A stretch of 64,000 bases of DNA from Elusimicrobiaceae bacterium. Lineage in GTDB: Bacteria > Elusimicrobiota > Elusimicrobia > Elusimicrobiales > Elusimicrobiaceae. Each line of letters begins with the position of its first letter. Positions within the stretch are counted from its first letter, which is position 1. Below are positions 34,845 to 44,077 of the stretch, piece by piece. The translations under genes were made by a program, and so were the position numbers. The notes beneath the pieces are model-generated. The model ran no database searches, was not told where the DNA came from, and saw nothing but the letters and a program-made list of their open reading frames with translations. Location of the stretch: positions 124,001 to 188,000 of the forward strand of contig JAFXUJ010000007.1 in NCBI GenBank assembly GCA_017525025.1, given 5' to 3'.

Positions 34845-36716
34845 TTATTTTTTCTTTTTATCCTGTTTATATATACGGGTTAATTCCTTATCCAAAGAGG
34901 AAGGGGGAACATTGCCGATGCGGAATAATTTGGAATGGAATTCCGCTTCGTTAAATTTCTTTCCGAATTTTTTGCTGTACTTATTGTAGGCTTGTTCCAA
35001 CGCATCCAACCCGATAATATAGCTGACGGCTTCACCGGGGTTTTCGGCGATGTCGCGAACCATGGCTTCCGCTTGGGTTTGTTCCAAGCCGTGTTCTTGT
35101 GTTAAGAAGTCCATGGCCCGTTTATAAGAGAATTGTTGCGTGTGTAACAAGGCGTCCGTAAAAGCCGCCAGCGCATGCAAGTATTCATCCCAAGCCAATA
35201 CCAATAAATCTTCGTTGGTGTTGAAATACCCATGTGTTTGAGCCAAACGCTTGGCATAGGCTTCCCAACCGTTGATCATGCTTTTGGACGGGAAAAGGCG
35301 GCGAATGTTGGAATTATTGATTGTAGATTCGGCCTGATAATAGCGTCCCGGGACTAGTTGTCCGCTAATCATCAACTTGCGGGTGGGGATGTTGAAATCC
35401 TGGTCAAACAAGGTTTGCTGGTTCAACGCATTTCCCGCCGGTAAGCGCAAGTAGAAATCAGATTTCGGTGAAAGCTGATTGGCAAACGGCGGCACAAATA
35501 AGTACGGAGTGGCCAGCGTATAATATTGCGGCAATTTAGCCAAGTTGAAGGTAATGTCTTTGGCCGGCAATACGCCTCGCGAAACAAAGAAATTTAGAGC
35601 TTCTTGGGCATCGTTTTGCAACGTCTCCAACGGTTCCGAATCAATCGGAGCTTTCATGAAGGTTTTGGCCGCTGCATAAAAATCTTGTGCGTTACGCACT
35701 TGCGTAGGCAAGACCGTATTTTTGTCGTTGGTTCTTTTAGTGAAAATGGTTTCGGTAACAGGTTGGCCATTTTCATCCAGTACGGTGACTTCTTCTGTAT
35801 CTACAGCCGGTTGCACAAAAGGTTCCAAGGCTTGTGTTAAGTTAGCTTGTGCTTCTTGCAGATTCTTATCTAAACGCCGGAAAAATAGAATCGGCTTTTT
35901 GATATCTTGGTATTGATAATGCGTATTTAACCATTGGAAGTATTCATCCGCACCCAAGCGAAAATCTTCGTCGGTGGGCTTTTGAGAAAGTTGTCTAAAC
36001 ACTTCAAATAATTTTTTGGAAGCCCCTTTGGCGTCTTGGGTAATACGCATGATTTGTCGTTTGGCTTCTTTGTCGCTCACGCCATCTAACAAAATTTGGT
36101 TCCACTCGTTAAGAGACAAAAACGCATAATACGCTTTTTCCATGCCCCGTTCAATTAACACGGGATCTGCAGTCGTTAAGTTTTGTTCGGCCAAGTCAGC
36201 CACGGCAGGCAAGGCCGCTAAGCGGGACAACAAATCTAATTTTTGGCGTAACGGCGAAGCAAGTTGTTTGACCAGCAAGTCGTGTACGGAATCTAAGGCC
36301 TGCGTATAAAACAAAGGATTTTGAGAGTCTTTTTTCAGTTCTTCTTGTTTGATGGAAGATAGCAATGCCTTTTGCAACATAAGCCGTTCTACTCTTCTGG
36401 AAGCGGACAGTTTTTTGTCATTAATTTTATCTAAAGCCGTTTCAACGGAACGGAAGGCTTCAAGCGTTTGCTTGTTTTGTTGGGCGGTCCGCACATTGAG
36501 TTTGTCGTCTACCGAATTATATCCCAAGCGGGTGGCTTCTTCCGGCAAGAAAGACAAAATCACAGACGAATAGCGGTTAGAAACCTCGTTAAGCATGTTG
36601 TCTTCCAAGATGGTTTCAATATCGCCGATAGCAAAGGCTTCTTGGGCTTGGGCATATACGGGGAATAACAACCCGGTGCACAACACAAGAAGAGTAGAAA
36701 GTTTGTTTTTTTTCAT
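34845..36716 (-). CDS. Secreted DUF885-family protein with degenerate zinc site
   Basis: 623 aa with a signal peptide ending YAQAQ. The C-terminal half follows DUF885 metallopeptidase-like proteins closely (GWEAYAKRL..., QAEAMVRDIAENPGEAVSYIIG, FHSKLFRIGNVP). In active members a HExxPGHH zinc motif precedes EGWALYAE; here residues 450-461 read ISGQLVPGRYYQ and the later Glu is Asn (NGWEAYAK), so both His/Glu ligand sets are lost while the flanking VPG and Q remain. Probably a catalytically dead periplasmic paralogue. SD GAGGAAAT. Confidence 0.78.
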   Translation of the reverse strand: MKKNKLSTLLVLCTGLLFPVYAQAQEAFAIGDIETILEDNMLNEVSNRYSSVILSFLPEEATRLGYNSVDDKLNVRTAQQNKQTLEAFRSVETALDKINDKKLSASRRVERLMLQKALLSSIKQEELKKDSQNPLFYTQALDSVHDLLVKQLASPLRQKLDLLSRLAALPAVADLAEQNLTTADPVLIERGMEKAYYAFLSLNEWNQILLDGVSDKEAKRQIMRITQDAKGASKKLFEVFRQLSQKPTDEDFRLGADEYFQWLNTHYQYQDIKKPILFFRRLDKNLQEAQANLTQALEPFVQPAVDTEEVTVLDENGQPVTETIFTKRTNDKNTVLPTQVRNAQDFYAAAKTFMKAPIDSEPLETLQNDAQEALNFFVSRGVLPAKDITFNLAKLPQYYTLATPYLFVPPFANQLSPKSDFYLRLPAGNALNQQTLFDQDFNIPTRKLMISGQLVPGRYYQAESTINNSNIRRLFPSKSMINGWEAYAKRLAQTHGYFNTNEDLLVLAWDEYLHALAAFTDALLHTQQFSYKRAMDFLTQEHGLEQTQAEAMVRDIAENPGEAVSYIIGLDALEQAYNKYSKKFGKKFNEAEFHSKLFRIGNVPPSSLDKELTRIYKQDKKKK

Positions 36717-36864
36717 GCGTATTTCCTCTTCGTAAAAGATATATAGATATTTAAATTGTATTCGTTTATGTGGGGGATTGTCAATTAAAATTTAACTTGA
36801 AAATAGGGATACATTGACAGGCAGAAAAAACGGAATAAACTTTTGTTAGTAAATCCGGAATTGT

Positions 36865-36894
36865 TTTACCCACGAGTCATTTTTTTGCTATAAT
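36865..36894 (+). promoter_or_regulatory. tRNA/tig promoter
   Basis: TTTACC (36865-36870), 18-bp spacer, extended -10 TGCTATAAT (TATAAT at 36889-36894), about 20 bp before tRNA-Lys. Confidence 0.5.
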
Positions 36895-36913
36895 CTTAAC
36901 AGTAAACCTTTTA

Positions 36914-36986
36914 GGGCCATTAGCTCAGTTGGTAGAGCAGACGCCTCTTAAGCGTAAGGTCGTGAGTTCGAGCCTCACATGGCCCA
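36914..36986 (+). tRNA. tRNA-Lys (anticodon CTT)
   Basis: 73 nt cloverleaf: acceptor GGGCCAT/ATGGCCC, D stem GCTC/GAGC, anticodon loop CTCTTAA (anticodon CTT, reads AAG), T arm GTGAG TTCGAGC CTCAC. The top anticodon-stem pair is a mismatch (G-A). CCA is not encoded. Confidence 0.95.
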
Positions 36987-37016
36987 CTTTTTGGGAATCC
37001 AAAATAATAAAACAAC

Positions 37017-37098
37017 GGACGGGTGGCGGAACCGGTAGACGCGTACGCCTTAGGAGCGTATGGAGCGATCCGTGAGGGTTCGAGTCCCTCTCCGTCCA
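37017..37098 (+). tRNA. tRNA-Leu (anticodon TAG)
   Basis: 82 nt type II tRNA with a variable arm. Acceptor GGACGGG/TCCGTCC, anticodon stem TACGC/GCGTA around loop CTTAGGA (anticodon TAG, reads CUA), T arm GAGGG TTCGAGT CCCTC. CCA is not encoded. Co-directional with tRNA-Lys and tig. Confidence 0.95.
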
Positions 37099-37133
37099 TA
37101 TTTTCGGCCTCGGCCGATCAGAGGAGTGTAATG

Positions 37134-38420
37134 ATGTCCATTTTTAAAACTGCTCAAAGCGGGGAAGTTAAAACCAAACAACTTAATAAAGAGGGCTGCC
37201 GGGTTACTTTATCGGTAGAAGCATCTGCGGCATTAGTAACAAAAAACTTTCAAAATGCAGCTGTTCAAGTTCAATCTCGTGCACAAATGCAAGGGTTTCG
37301 CGCGGGGAAGGTGCCGTTGGATTTAGTAAAACAAAATTTTGGCGGGCATATTAAGGAACGCGCCTTGGATTTGACGGTTAAATCTGCCATCGGGGCTGCT
37401 GTTACGGAAGCTAAGTTAGACGCTGTCGGGGTGCCGACGCTTACCAAGGCCGATTTTGCCCATTTTGAAGAAGGTAAAGCATTCACTTTTGAAATTGCGG
37501 TAGATGTAGCGCCGGAATTTGAAGTCAAAGATTACAAAGGCATTGAAATTAACAAAAAAGCCGAATCTGCTACGGATGCCGATGTTACCGAAAACTTGAA
37601 CCGGGTACAAGAAGCCAATGCCCGCTTGGAAAGTGCGGCAGAAGGCGCTACCATTGACGATAAATGCTATGCCGTTATTCACTACACGGGCAAACGCAAC
37701 GGAACGGACGATTATAAATTAAGTGCCGATTCCGAACTGGTAGATATGTCTGCTCCTCAAACAATGCCCGGTTTGGCCGAAGGATTAAAAGGTCTTAAAA
37801 AAGGCGATGTAAAAGATATTGAGACCAAAGAAGGGAACGATACGATTTCCTTTCATGTAACGGTAGATGATATCAAGAATAAGATTGTACCGACGTTGGA
37901 TGATAACTTTGCCAAAGACATGGGGTTTGATACGCTGGATGCCTTAAAGGCAAAAGTGAAAGAAAGCCTGGATGCCGAGGCTAAACAAACGGCCCAACGG
38001 GACGAAATTGCTCAAATTGAAAATCATTTGGTAAAAATGAATAATTTTGAATTACCGCAGAGTTTGGTGGAAGAATATACGGAGTCTTCGTTGCACAATT
38101 TTGTACATAACATGACGCAGATGAAGCCCGAACAATTGACTGCCGAACAACATAAAGCGTTTGAAGATCGCATTCGCCCGACGGTGGAAAAGGATTTGCG
38201 TATTGGATATATTGTGCACGCAATTGCGAAGAAAGAAAATTTGGAAGCTACCGATACGGATTGGCAAGCTGAATTGGATAAGAGCATTGCGTCTTCCCAA
38301 AATAAAACGGATGAAAAGAAAATCAGAGCTTTCTTTGACGAGCGTAAAGCCCATATTTTGGCTACGCTTACGGAACGCAAAGTGTTTGATTTCTTAAAAG
38401 CTCAAGCCAAATATAAATAG
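37134..38420 (+). CDS. tig: Trigger factor
   Basis: 428 aa from the second ATG of ATGATG, which sits seven nt after AGGAG; the first ATG (37131) adds only one Met. A longer frame would run into the tRNA. The ribosome-binding domain carries GFRAGKVP (family GFRxGKxP). Then the FKBP-type PPIase domain (DKCYAVIHYTGKRNGTDDY...MPGLAEGLKGLKKGD) and the helical C-terminal arms. It folds nascent chains at the ribosome exit. Usually next to clpP, which here is 17 kb away. Confidence 0.95.
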   Translation: MSIFKTAQSGEVKTKQLNKEGCRVTLSVEASAALVTKNFQNAAVQVQSRAQMQGFRAGKVPLDLVKQNFGGHIKERALDLTVKSAIGAAVTEAKLDAVGVPTLTKADFAHFEEGKAFTFEIAVDVAPEFEVKDYKGIEINKKAESATDADVTENLNRVQEANARLESAAEGATIDDKCYAVIHYTGKRNGTDDYKLSADSELVDMSAPQTMPGLAEGLKGLKKGDVKDIETKEGNDTISFHVTVDDIKNKIVPTLDDNFAKDMGFDTLDALKAKVKESLDAEAKQTAQRDEIAQIENHLVKMNNFELPQSLVEEYTESSLHNFVHNMTQMKPEQLTAEQHKAFEDRIRPTVEKDLRIGYIVHAIAKKENLEATDTDWQAELDKSIASSQNKTDEKKIRAFFDERKAHILATLTERKVFDFLKAQAKYK

Positions 38421-38450
38421 CTATTATTCACCATACATAGTTTAACCTTC

Positions 38451-38482
38451 AAAAAGGACGGACCGATCGGTCCGTCCTTTTT
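38451..38482. terminator. Perfect 32-bp palindrome terminator after tig
   Basis: A14-bp arm AAAAAGGACGGACC and its exact complement around central GATC; T5 on both strands. Confidence 0.9.
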
Positions 38483-38518
38483 GCGCTCCCGGGTACCATC
38501 ATCATGAATTTATTTTGC

Positions 38519-38524
38519 TATAAT
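38519..38524 (+). promoter_or_regulatory. Extended -10 of the SpoIID/TPR gene (leaderless)
   Basis: TTTTGCTATAAT; TATAAT ends 7 nt before the ATG at 38532, so transcription should start at or next to the start codon. No SD and no good -35. Confidence 0.5.
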
Positions 38525-38531
38525 CTTGTAT

Positions 38532-40694
38532 ATGGGAAAATCTTCTATTTGGGTAGGTATTTTGGCTGTTATGTGGGGGTCGTTTCCCGCAATTGCCCAA
38601 GAAACGGGGCAGTTGGGGCCGACTGCGCAGGTTTCCGCCCCGGCTCCGGCTACTGCTAAGCCGGCTTTGGCGGCTGCCCGTTTGGATAACCAATTAAGCG
38701 AAACGGTGCTGCATAAGAGCGTACTCAATTACACGTTGCCGGCTGAAATAGCTGCCATAGCCCAGAAATGTGCACAACACGGCGTGGAAGAGTGCTATTT
38801 CTCATTTAAATCCTTGGAAAACTCCCCTGACACACAATTGGCGGCCGCAGCCCATTTGGAGCTGGCCTTGCTTTCTATCCAACGCGGGCTTGTTAAACAA
38901 GGTCTTGCCCATATTGAAAAGGCTGTTTCTCTCAATCCGGATGATCCCTTTACGCAACTGACGAAAGGATGGCTGCTGTTTAGCGCCGGTAAATATAAAA
39001 AAGCACGTAAAGCGTTTGAAGATTTGTTTTATCTGACAGCTGATTTTGAATATGTTTCTTCCGCAAAATTAGGCGATGCCTTGGCCTGGTATTTTAGCGG
39101 CAATAAAGAAAAAGCCGCTTCGGAATTGCAATATTTGTATACGTCCAACCCGTATGCGATTTCGTTTGTGTCTTTTATGTTGGGCAAAATTGCTTCCGAG
39201 ATGAAACCGGCAAAAAAGTTAGCCCCCGTATTCTTACAACAAGCCCTTTCTCATGATGAAAAAAATTATGCGGCGGCGGAATTGTTTGCCCAATTAGCGG
39301 AGAAAGAAAAAAATCATTTGCATGCTTGGCAGTATTACGCTACGTTATATAATTTGGATCCTCAAAATAAAAAACTGGCTCAAAAGATTGAAAAATACGG
39401 CCGGGAACTGGGCGATAAAAGCGTGGATTATTTGTTTTATTTGCGCTTGGAACAACCGATTGTGCACGTTATGACGTCTACCCCATCCGAACTGGTCAAA
39501 GTAGCCTTGTACGCTAACCGCGAACAGATCCCGCAAGAGTTAATTTCTGCCTCGGTTATGGGGTCCGGTACTTTGTTGGTACAAGACGAAAAATTGGGCG
39601 AAATTTTGCGGGTGCCTTCTTATATTGAAAAAACAATTTCTTTTAATAAAGAAACAGGCGGAGTAGATTTAAAAGATGCCCGCGGGCATGTAGAGTTTTC
39701 CGCCAAGCGCCCTTTTTCCATCTTCTTAGAAAAAGAAAAATACACGTTGCTGGTGCGAAATGCCCGAACAGAAAATATTTTTGCTGCGGATTTGAATGAT
39801 AAAGAATTGAAAGGTTCTCTAACGGTGGTTCCTACTCCGCAGGGATTTAAACTTATTAACAACGTATATGCGGAAGACTTAATTCCGGCTTTGCTGGCTA
39901 CACAAGCCCAAAATATCAAACAGGAAGCCGCCCTTACGGCGTTGGCGGTGGTCTTTCGTTCGGCCTTATCGCAAGCGGTACAGACACCAAAGGCAACCCC
40001 TTATCACATTACCGATAACGACCCGGCTTTCCATTTTTCCGGAATCAATTTAATTTTTAAAGATTTGTTAGATGCTTCCAAAAAATCCGGCGCGATTCGC
40101 TTAACCCAAGCGCAAGCCGGTTTTTATACCGATTGCGGCGTTGTGACTGCCGATTCGTTAGCGAATACAGCATCTAAACCGGGTTATGTTTTCTCGCCCG
40201 CCAACGTAAGCAAATATATCCTTTCCAATCCGCCGGCAGATTTGTATTCTCGCCCGCAGGATCCGACGCAGTGGTCGGGCATTAAGTGGATTTATTTGTA
40301 CGAAGGAAAAGAGATTGAAAACCGTCTGGCTTACAAACTCAACATCGGCCGCCTACGGGCTATTACGCCGTTGCGTTACACGCCGCAAGGCCGCATCTTG
40401 GCGATGCGCTTTGAGGGAAGCAAAGGCTCGTACGAGGCACAAACCCCGCAAGAATTGGCGTTTATTTTGAGCGCGGGGACGATGCGTTCCAACCTGTTTG
40501 ATATTGTACCCATCTATAAAGGGAAAAATATTGAGCGCATTTTAGTGCGCGGGTATGATACCGGCCTGGGAGAAGGATTGTGTTTGCGTGGGGCGGATGG
40601 TTTAGCTAAACAAGGTGCGGACTATATGGCTATTATAAAATATTATTTTCCACAAGCCCGTATCTTAAATACCTCCACAGGAACGGTTAATTAA
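38532..40694 (+). CDS. SpoIID/LytB-domain protein with N-terminal TPRs
   Basis: 720 aa from ATG 38532. Signal peptide IWVGILAVMWGSFPAIA. Residues about 85-300 are TPR-like (HLELALLSIQRGLVKQGLAHIEKAVSLNPDDPF). The C-terminal half is SpoIID-like: NVYAEDLIPALLATQAQNIKQEAALTALAVVFRS, with a later RGADGLAKQGADYMAIIKYYFP end typical of the family. SpoIID proteins are peptidoglycan-lytic transglycosylases or their amidase-enhancer relatives. The conserved VxGVVxxE Glu region is altered (AEDLIPALL), so activity is uncertain. The glycosyltransferase gene starts directly after its stop. Confidence 0.75.
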   Translation: MGKSSIWVGILAVMWGSFPAIAQETGQLGPTAQVSAPAPATAKPALAAARLDNQLSETVLHKSVLNYTLPAEIAAIAQKCAQHGVEECYFSFKSLENSPDTQLAAAAHLELALLSIQRGLVKQGLAHIEKAVSLNPDDPFTQLTKGWLLFSAGKYKKARKAFEDLFYLTADFEYVSSAKLGDALAWYFSGNKEKAASELQYLYTSNPYAISFVSFMLGKIASEMKPAKKLAPVFLQQALSHDEKNYAAAELFAQLAEKEKNHLHAWQYYATLYNLDPQNKKLAQKIEKYGRELGDKSVDYLFYLRLEQPIVHVMTSTPSELVKVALYANREQIPQELISASVMGSGTLLVQDEKLGEILRVPSYIEKTISFNKETGGVDLKDARGHVEFSAKRPFSIFLEKEKYTLLVRNARTENIFAADLNDKELKGSLTVVPTPQGFKLINNVYAEDLIPALLATQAQNIKQEAALTALAVVFRSALSQAVQTPKATPYHITDNDPAFHFSGINLIFKDLLDASKKSGAIRLTQAQAGFYTDCGVVTADSLANTASKPGYVFSPANVSKYILSNPPADLYSRPQDPTQWSGIKWIYLYEGKEIENRLAYKLNIGRLRAITPLRYTPQGRILAMRFEGSKGSYEAQTPQELAFILSAGTMRSNLFDIVPIYKGKNIERILVRGYDTGLGEGLCLRGADGLAKQGADYMAIIKYYFPQARILNTSTGTVN

Positions 40695-41939
40695 ATGGAA
40701 AAAACAAAAATTCTGTATTTCATCACCCGTATGGATCAAGGCGGCGCCCAAGCCAGTGTGCTTTTGACGCTTAAAAATTTAAATAAGCAACAATTTGAAG
40801 CTTTTTTAGCCACGGGGCCCGGCGGCCGTTTGGAAAACCGGATTAAACAAGATGCCCAGCATGTATTTATTATATCCGCGTTGCGTCATCCGATTCATGG
40901 TAAATATTTCTTCCATGATTGTTGGGCCATTTTACAAATGGGGCGCGTGTTGCGCAAAGTTAAACCCGATATCGTACACACCAATGCCCCCAAAGCCGGT
41001 GTGTTAGGACGTATCGCCGCACGGATCTTTTGGCGTAAAGCCAAAGTGGTACACACTTTTCACGGGCTCGGGTTTGCTAAAGAACATGGAGAACGGCAGT
41101 TTAAATTTTTTGTCATGGTGGAAAAATTTTGTGCAAAATTAACCGATGTGCTTGTGTTTGTTTCGCGTAAAAATGCATTAGAGGCCAAGCAATTGGGCAT
41201 TGGCAAAAATGTGCGCACGGAACTGATTCGCGCCGGTATTAATTTCAACCCTATTTTGCCGCTTAAATTTGATCCGGTAGCCAAAAAAGCTTCTCTTAAA
41301 ATACCGGCCAACGCCAAAGTGATTTTGGCATTGGCTAATTTTAAGCCGCTTAAAAATCCGGTTCATTTTGTGTTAGCTGCTTACAAGGTGCTCAGCCAAA
41401 TGAAGAACGTATATTTTATCTTTACCGGAGAAGGCCCTTTAAAAGAAACGGCTATCAATTTAGCTAAGAATTTAAGTATTGAAAAACAGGTTTTATTCCC
41501 GGGTTGGCGTTCGGACGCGTTGGAATTATTAGCTATCAGCGATATTTACGCGAGTGTGTCCCTTCGCGAAGGATTGCCTATGTCTTTACTGGAAGCCATG
41601 GCCATGCGCATACCGGCTGTCTGCTATAATGTAGACGGCATTAGCGAAGTGGTTACCAATAATAAAACCGGTTTTTTAATACCGCCCAACGATATTAATA
41701 CCTTTGCAGAAAAACTGAAAGTGCTTTTGCGCCACACTGCGTTGCGGGAGCGGTTTGAGGCGGCCATTGACCATCGTGATTTTTCCGAATTTACGGTTTC
41801 TACCATGGTTAAAAAGCAAGAGCGTTTATATCGCAGTTTAGTACCGCCTACCAAAAAGAATGGGGGAAAAAGACGCTTTTTCAGACGGCGCTATTTTAGA
41901 AAACACAGCGGGGGGGAGAAACATGGATTACGCCACTAA
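40695..41939 (+). CDS. Glycosyltransferase family 4 protein
   Basis: 414 aa, GT-B fold. N-terminus ILYFITRMDQGGAQASVLLTL, then KPDIVHTNAPKAGVLGRIAARI and HTFHGLGF; C-terminal donor site ISDIYASVSLREGLPMSLLEAMAMRIPAVCYNVDGISEVV (EX7E motif). Likely adds a sugar during surface polysaccharide or lipid-linked glycan synthesis. The last 30 residues are very basic (KRRFFRRRYFRK). Its 3' end overlaps the next CDS by 17 bp. Confidence 0.9.
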   Translation: MEKTKILYFITRMDQGGAQASVLLTLKNLNKQQFEAFLATGPGGRLENRIKQDAQHVFIISALRHPIHGKYFFHDCWAILQMGRVLRKVKPDIVHTNAPKAGVLGRIAARIFWRKAKVVHTFHGLGFAKEHGERQFKFFVMVEKFCAKLTDVLVFVSRKNALEAKQLGIGKNVRTELIRAGINFNPILPLKFDPVAKKASLKIPANAKVILALANFKPLKNPVHFVLAAYKVLSQMKNVYFIFTGEGPLKETAINLAKNLSIEKQVLFPGWRSDALELLAISDIYASVSLREGLPMSLLEAMAMRIPAVCYNVDGISEVVTNNKTGFLIPPNDINTFAEKLKVLLRHTALRERFEAAIDHRDFSEFTVSTMVKKQERLYRSLVPPTKKNGGKRRFFRRRYFRKHSGGEKHGLRH

Positions 41940-43614
41940 TGAATTGGAGCGGAAGGTGCTCCATATCAGCCGCGAGCTTGTGGAAAAAAAAATCAAACCG
42001 TTACGTGCCGAAATGGATGCCAAAGAACAGTTTTCTTATGAAATGTTGGAGGAGTATCGCCAATCGGGGATGTTTGGTTTGTGGATTGCTAAAGAATACG
42101 GCGGTCTCGGCGGGGGGATTACCTGTTTGGCCATGTCTTTTGAAGAGCTCTCACGCGGATGTGCGGGGTTAGCTCTTACGCCGGGAACTTCCGCGTTGGG
42201 AGCTATTCCCATGTATTTAGCCGCCACCAAAGAGCAACGCGAAAGATGGTGTCCGGATTTAGCCAGCGGAAAAAAATTGTGGGCATTTGCCTTGACCGAA
42301 GCGGAAGCCGGTTCTGACGCAACCGCTTTAAAAACAACGGCTGTTAAAGATGGCGATTTTTATATTGTAAATGGTGCTAAACATTTTATTTCTACCGGTA
42401 AAGAAGCGGATTTCTATACCGTAGCCGTTAATACCAACCCCAGCCGCGGGGCTCGCGGAATTTCCTTGTTGGTGATTGAAAAAGGCACCCCGGGATTTTC
42501 GTTTGGGAAGAAAGAATCCAAAATGGGGATTCGTTCCAACCCGACGTACGAACTGATTTTTGACAACGTCCGCGTGCCTAAAGAGAATTTATTGGGTAGC
42601 GAGGGGCGCGGCCTTCTATATGTGCAGGAAACCTTGGATTATTCCCGCCCGGGGGTAGCCGCTCAGGCGGTGGGTATTGCACAAGGCGCGTTAGACGTAA
42701 CGATTCCGTATTTGCGTGCCCGTAAGCAATTTGGCCAGCCGATTATTACTTTTCAGGCTCTTGGGCACAAAGTAGCTGGACTCGCTGCCAAGACGGAAGC
42801 CGGGCGGGCTCTTGTGTACAGCCTAACGCATCGCATGGATCAAGAATTTTTGCCGGCTGTTCAAAATGCGATTGCGAACGGGACCACGATTCATGATGAA
42901 CTTAAAAAATTAAAAGGTGCCCGCTGGACCAAATACAGCGCGGAAGCCAAATTGTTCTGCTCTAATGTGGCCATGGAGGTCGCCGACGAGTGTGTAACGC
43001 TTTGCGGCGGGATCGGGTATATGCGTGATTTCCCGCTTGAAAAATATATGCGGGATGCCAAAATTACCCAAATTTATGAGGGGACCGTCCATATTCAAAA
43101 AAATGAAATTATTACTGCTTTGATTAAGGAATACGCAACTAGCGGTACTTCAGCGGACCGTCCTTCTACGCCCGCAACTATTCCGCTTGAAGAAGTGTTG
43201 CGCGGCTATTGTCAAAAACAGGCAACCTCAACCGGGAAAGAAAGAGAAGACCTCTCACAGGCCGAAGTAATTGTGGCCGGTGGGCGCGGTCTTGGAAAAA
43301 AAGAGGGTGTGGCCCTTTTGCAAAAACTGGCGGACCGGTTGGGCGGGGTAATAGCGGCCACGCGTCCGGCAGTGGATAACGGCTGGATGGAGTCGCGTTG
43401 TCAAATAGGAGTAACGGGGCGTACGGTTAAACCCAAATTGTACATTGCTTGCGGTATTTCCGGACAACTTCATCATACGGCGGGGTTGCATGGGACCGAT
43501 GTGATTGTGGCGATTAACAAAGATCCAAATGCTCCTATCATGAAAATAGCCAACTACGCAGTTGTCGGGGATTTGTATGAAGTTATTCCCACATGGTTGG
43601 AAAAATTAAAATAA
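41923..43614 (+). CDS. Acyl-CoA dehydrogenase fused to the EtfA C-terminal FAD domain
   Basis: 563 aa from ATG 41923 (strong GGGGGGAGA SD; upstream frame lies in the glycosyltransferase). Residues about 1-400 are a full acyl-CoA dehydrogenase: FALTEAEAGSDATALKT, EGRGLLYVQETLDYSRPGVAAQAVGIAQGA, RKQFGQPI, and MRDAKITQIYEGTVHIQKN with the catalytic Glu. A short linker leads to residues 447-563, which match the C-terminal FAD-binding domain of electron-transfer flavoprotein alpha (VAGGRGLGKKEG, RPAVDNGWM, GVTGRTVKPKLYIACGISGQLHH). No etfB lies nearby. Confidence 0.92.
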   Translation: MDYATNELERKVLHISRELVEKKIKPLRAEMDAKEQFSYEMLEEYRQSGMFGLWIAKEYGGLGGGITCLAMSFEELSRGCAGLALTPGTSALGAIPMYLAATKEQRERWCPDLASGKKLWAFALTEAEAGSDATALKTTAVKDGDFYIVNGAKHFISTGKEADFYTVAVNTNPSRGARGISLLVIEKGTPGFSFGKKESKMGIRSNPTYELIFDNVRVPKENLLGSEGRGLLYVQETLDYSRPGVAAQAVGIAQGALDVTIPYLRARKQFGQPIITFQALGHKVAGLAAKTEAGRALVYSLTHRMDQEFLPAVQNAIANGTTIHDELKKLKGARWTKYSAEAKLFCSNVAMEVADECVTLCGGIGYMRDFPLEKYMRDAKITQIYEGTVHIQKNEIITALIKEYATSGTSADRPSTPATIPLEEVLRGYCQKQATSTGKEREDLSQAEVIVAGGRGLGKKEGVALLQKLADRLGGVIAATRPAVDNGWMESRCQIGVTGRTVKPKLYIACGISGQLHHTAGLHGTDVIVAINKDPNAPIMKIANYAVVGDLYEVIPTWLEKLK

Positions 43615-43618
43615 GTTT

Positions 43619-44077
43619 TTAACGGAATGAATAAGTCTCTTCACCCCCGATCACTTCGGGGGTTTCTTGTTGGCTTTGACTCTGGCAGAAGTTTTTTCCG
43701 GCTTCATTAAGCCCCACGCAAGCCAGGTGCATGAAATTGTGTGTGGTAATAAGTTTGTATTGTAAGGAACTATCATCCAAACGGGTAAATGCTGCTTCCC
43801 AGCATAGTTCGTCGGGGTTCTCTTTTTCCCGGCAGATTATTTGACCGGTAAAATATTTAAGTTTTGCTTGTTGCAAGTGTTCGGTTGCTTTTTGAGCTTG
43901 CTGGGCGGATAAAGTCTTTCCGGTAGCCCAGTTTTTTTGCCGTCCCCATAACATGACTACTTCTGTTGTGCGGCTGACCTCTACTGCATTACGATAATAA
44001 GGGAGTGCAATAGAACTTAATATGCCGATAATCAGTATGACTACTACTATTTCCAAAAGTGTAAAACCTTGCTTCAT
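43619..44077 (-). CDS. Prepilin-like protein
   Basis: 152 aa. Leader MKQG then FTLLEIVVVILIIGILSSIALPYYRNAVEVSR with Glu +5 and a Pro at about 22. Cys residues at IICREK, ELCWEA, LACVGL and NFCQS may form disulfides. Its ATG overlaps the stop of the upstream AlbA_2 gene by four bases, an unusual pairing. Its 3' coding end contains the hairpin that probably terminates the convergent acyl-CoA dehydrogenase gene. Confidence 0.86.
   Translation of the reverse strand: MKQGFTLLEIVVVILIIGILSSIALPYYRNAVEVSRTTEVVMLWGRQKNWATGKTLSAQQAQKATEHLQQAKLKYFTGQIICREKENPDELCWEAAFTRLDDSSLQYKLITTHNFMHLACVGLNEAGKNFCQSQSQQETPEVIGGEETYSFR
43643..43668 (+). terminator. Terminator-like hairpin inside the 3' end of the convergent prepilin gene
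   Basis: ACCCCCGA / TCGGGGGT stem (43643-43650 with 43656-43663), loop TCACT, then TTTCTTGTT. It lies 29 bp after the acyl-CoA dehydrogenase stop and entirely within the prepilin CDS on the other strand. Confidence 0.65.

Noticed and set aside
37023-37133. Trigger factor starting at 37023
   Set aside because: That start lies inside tRNA-Leu; the SD before 37134 fixes the real start.
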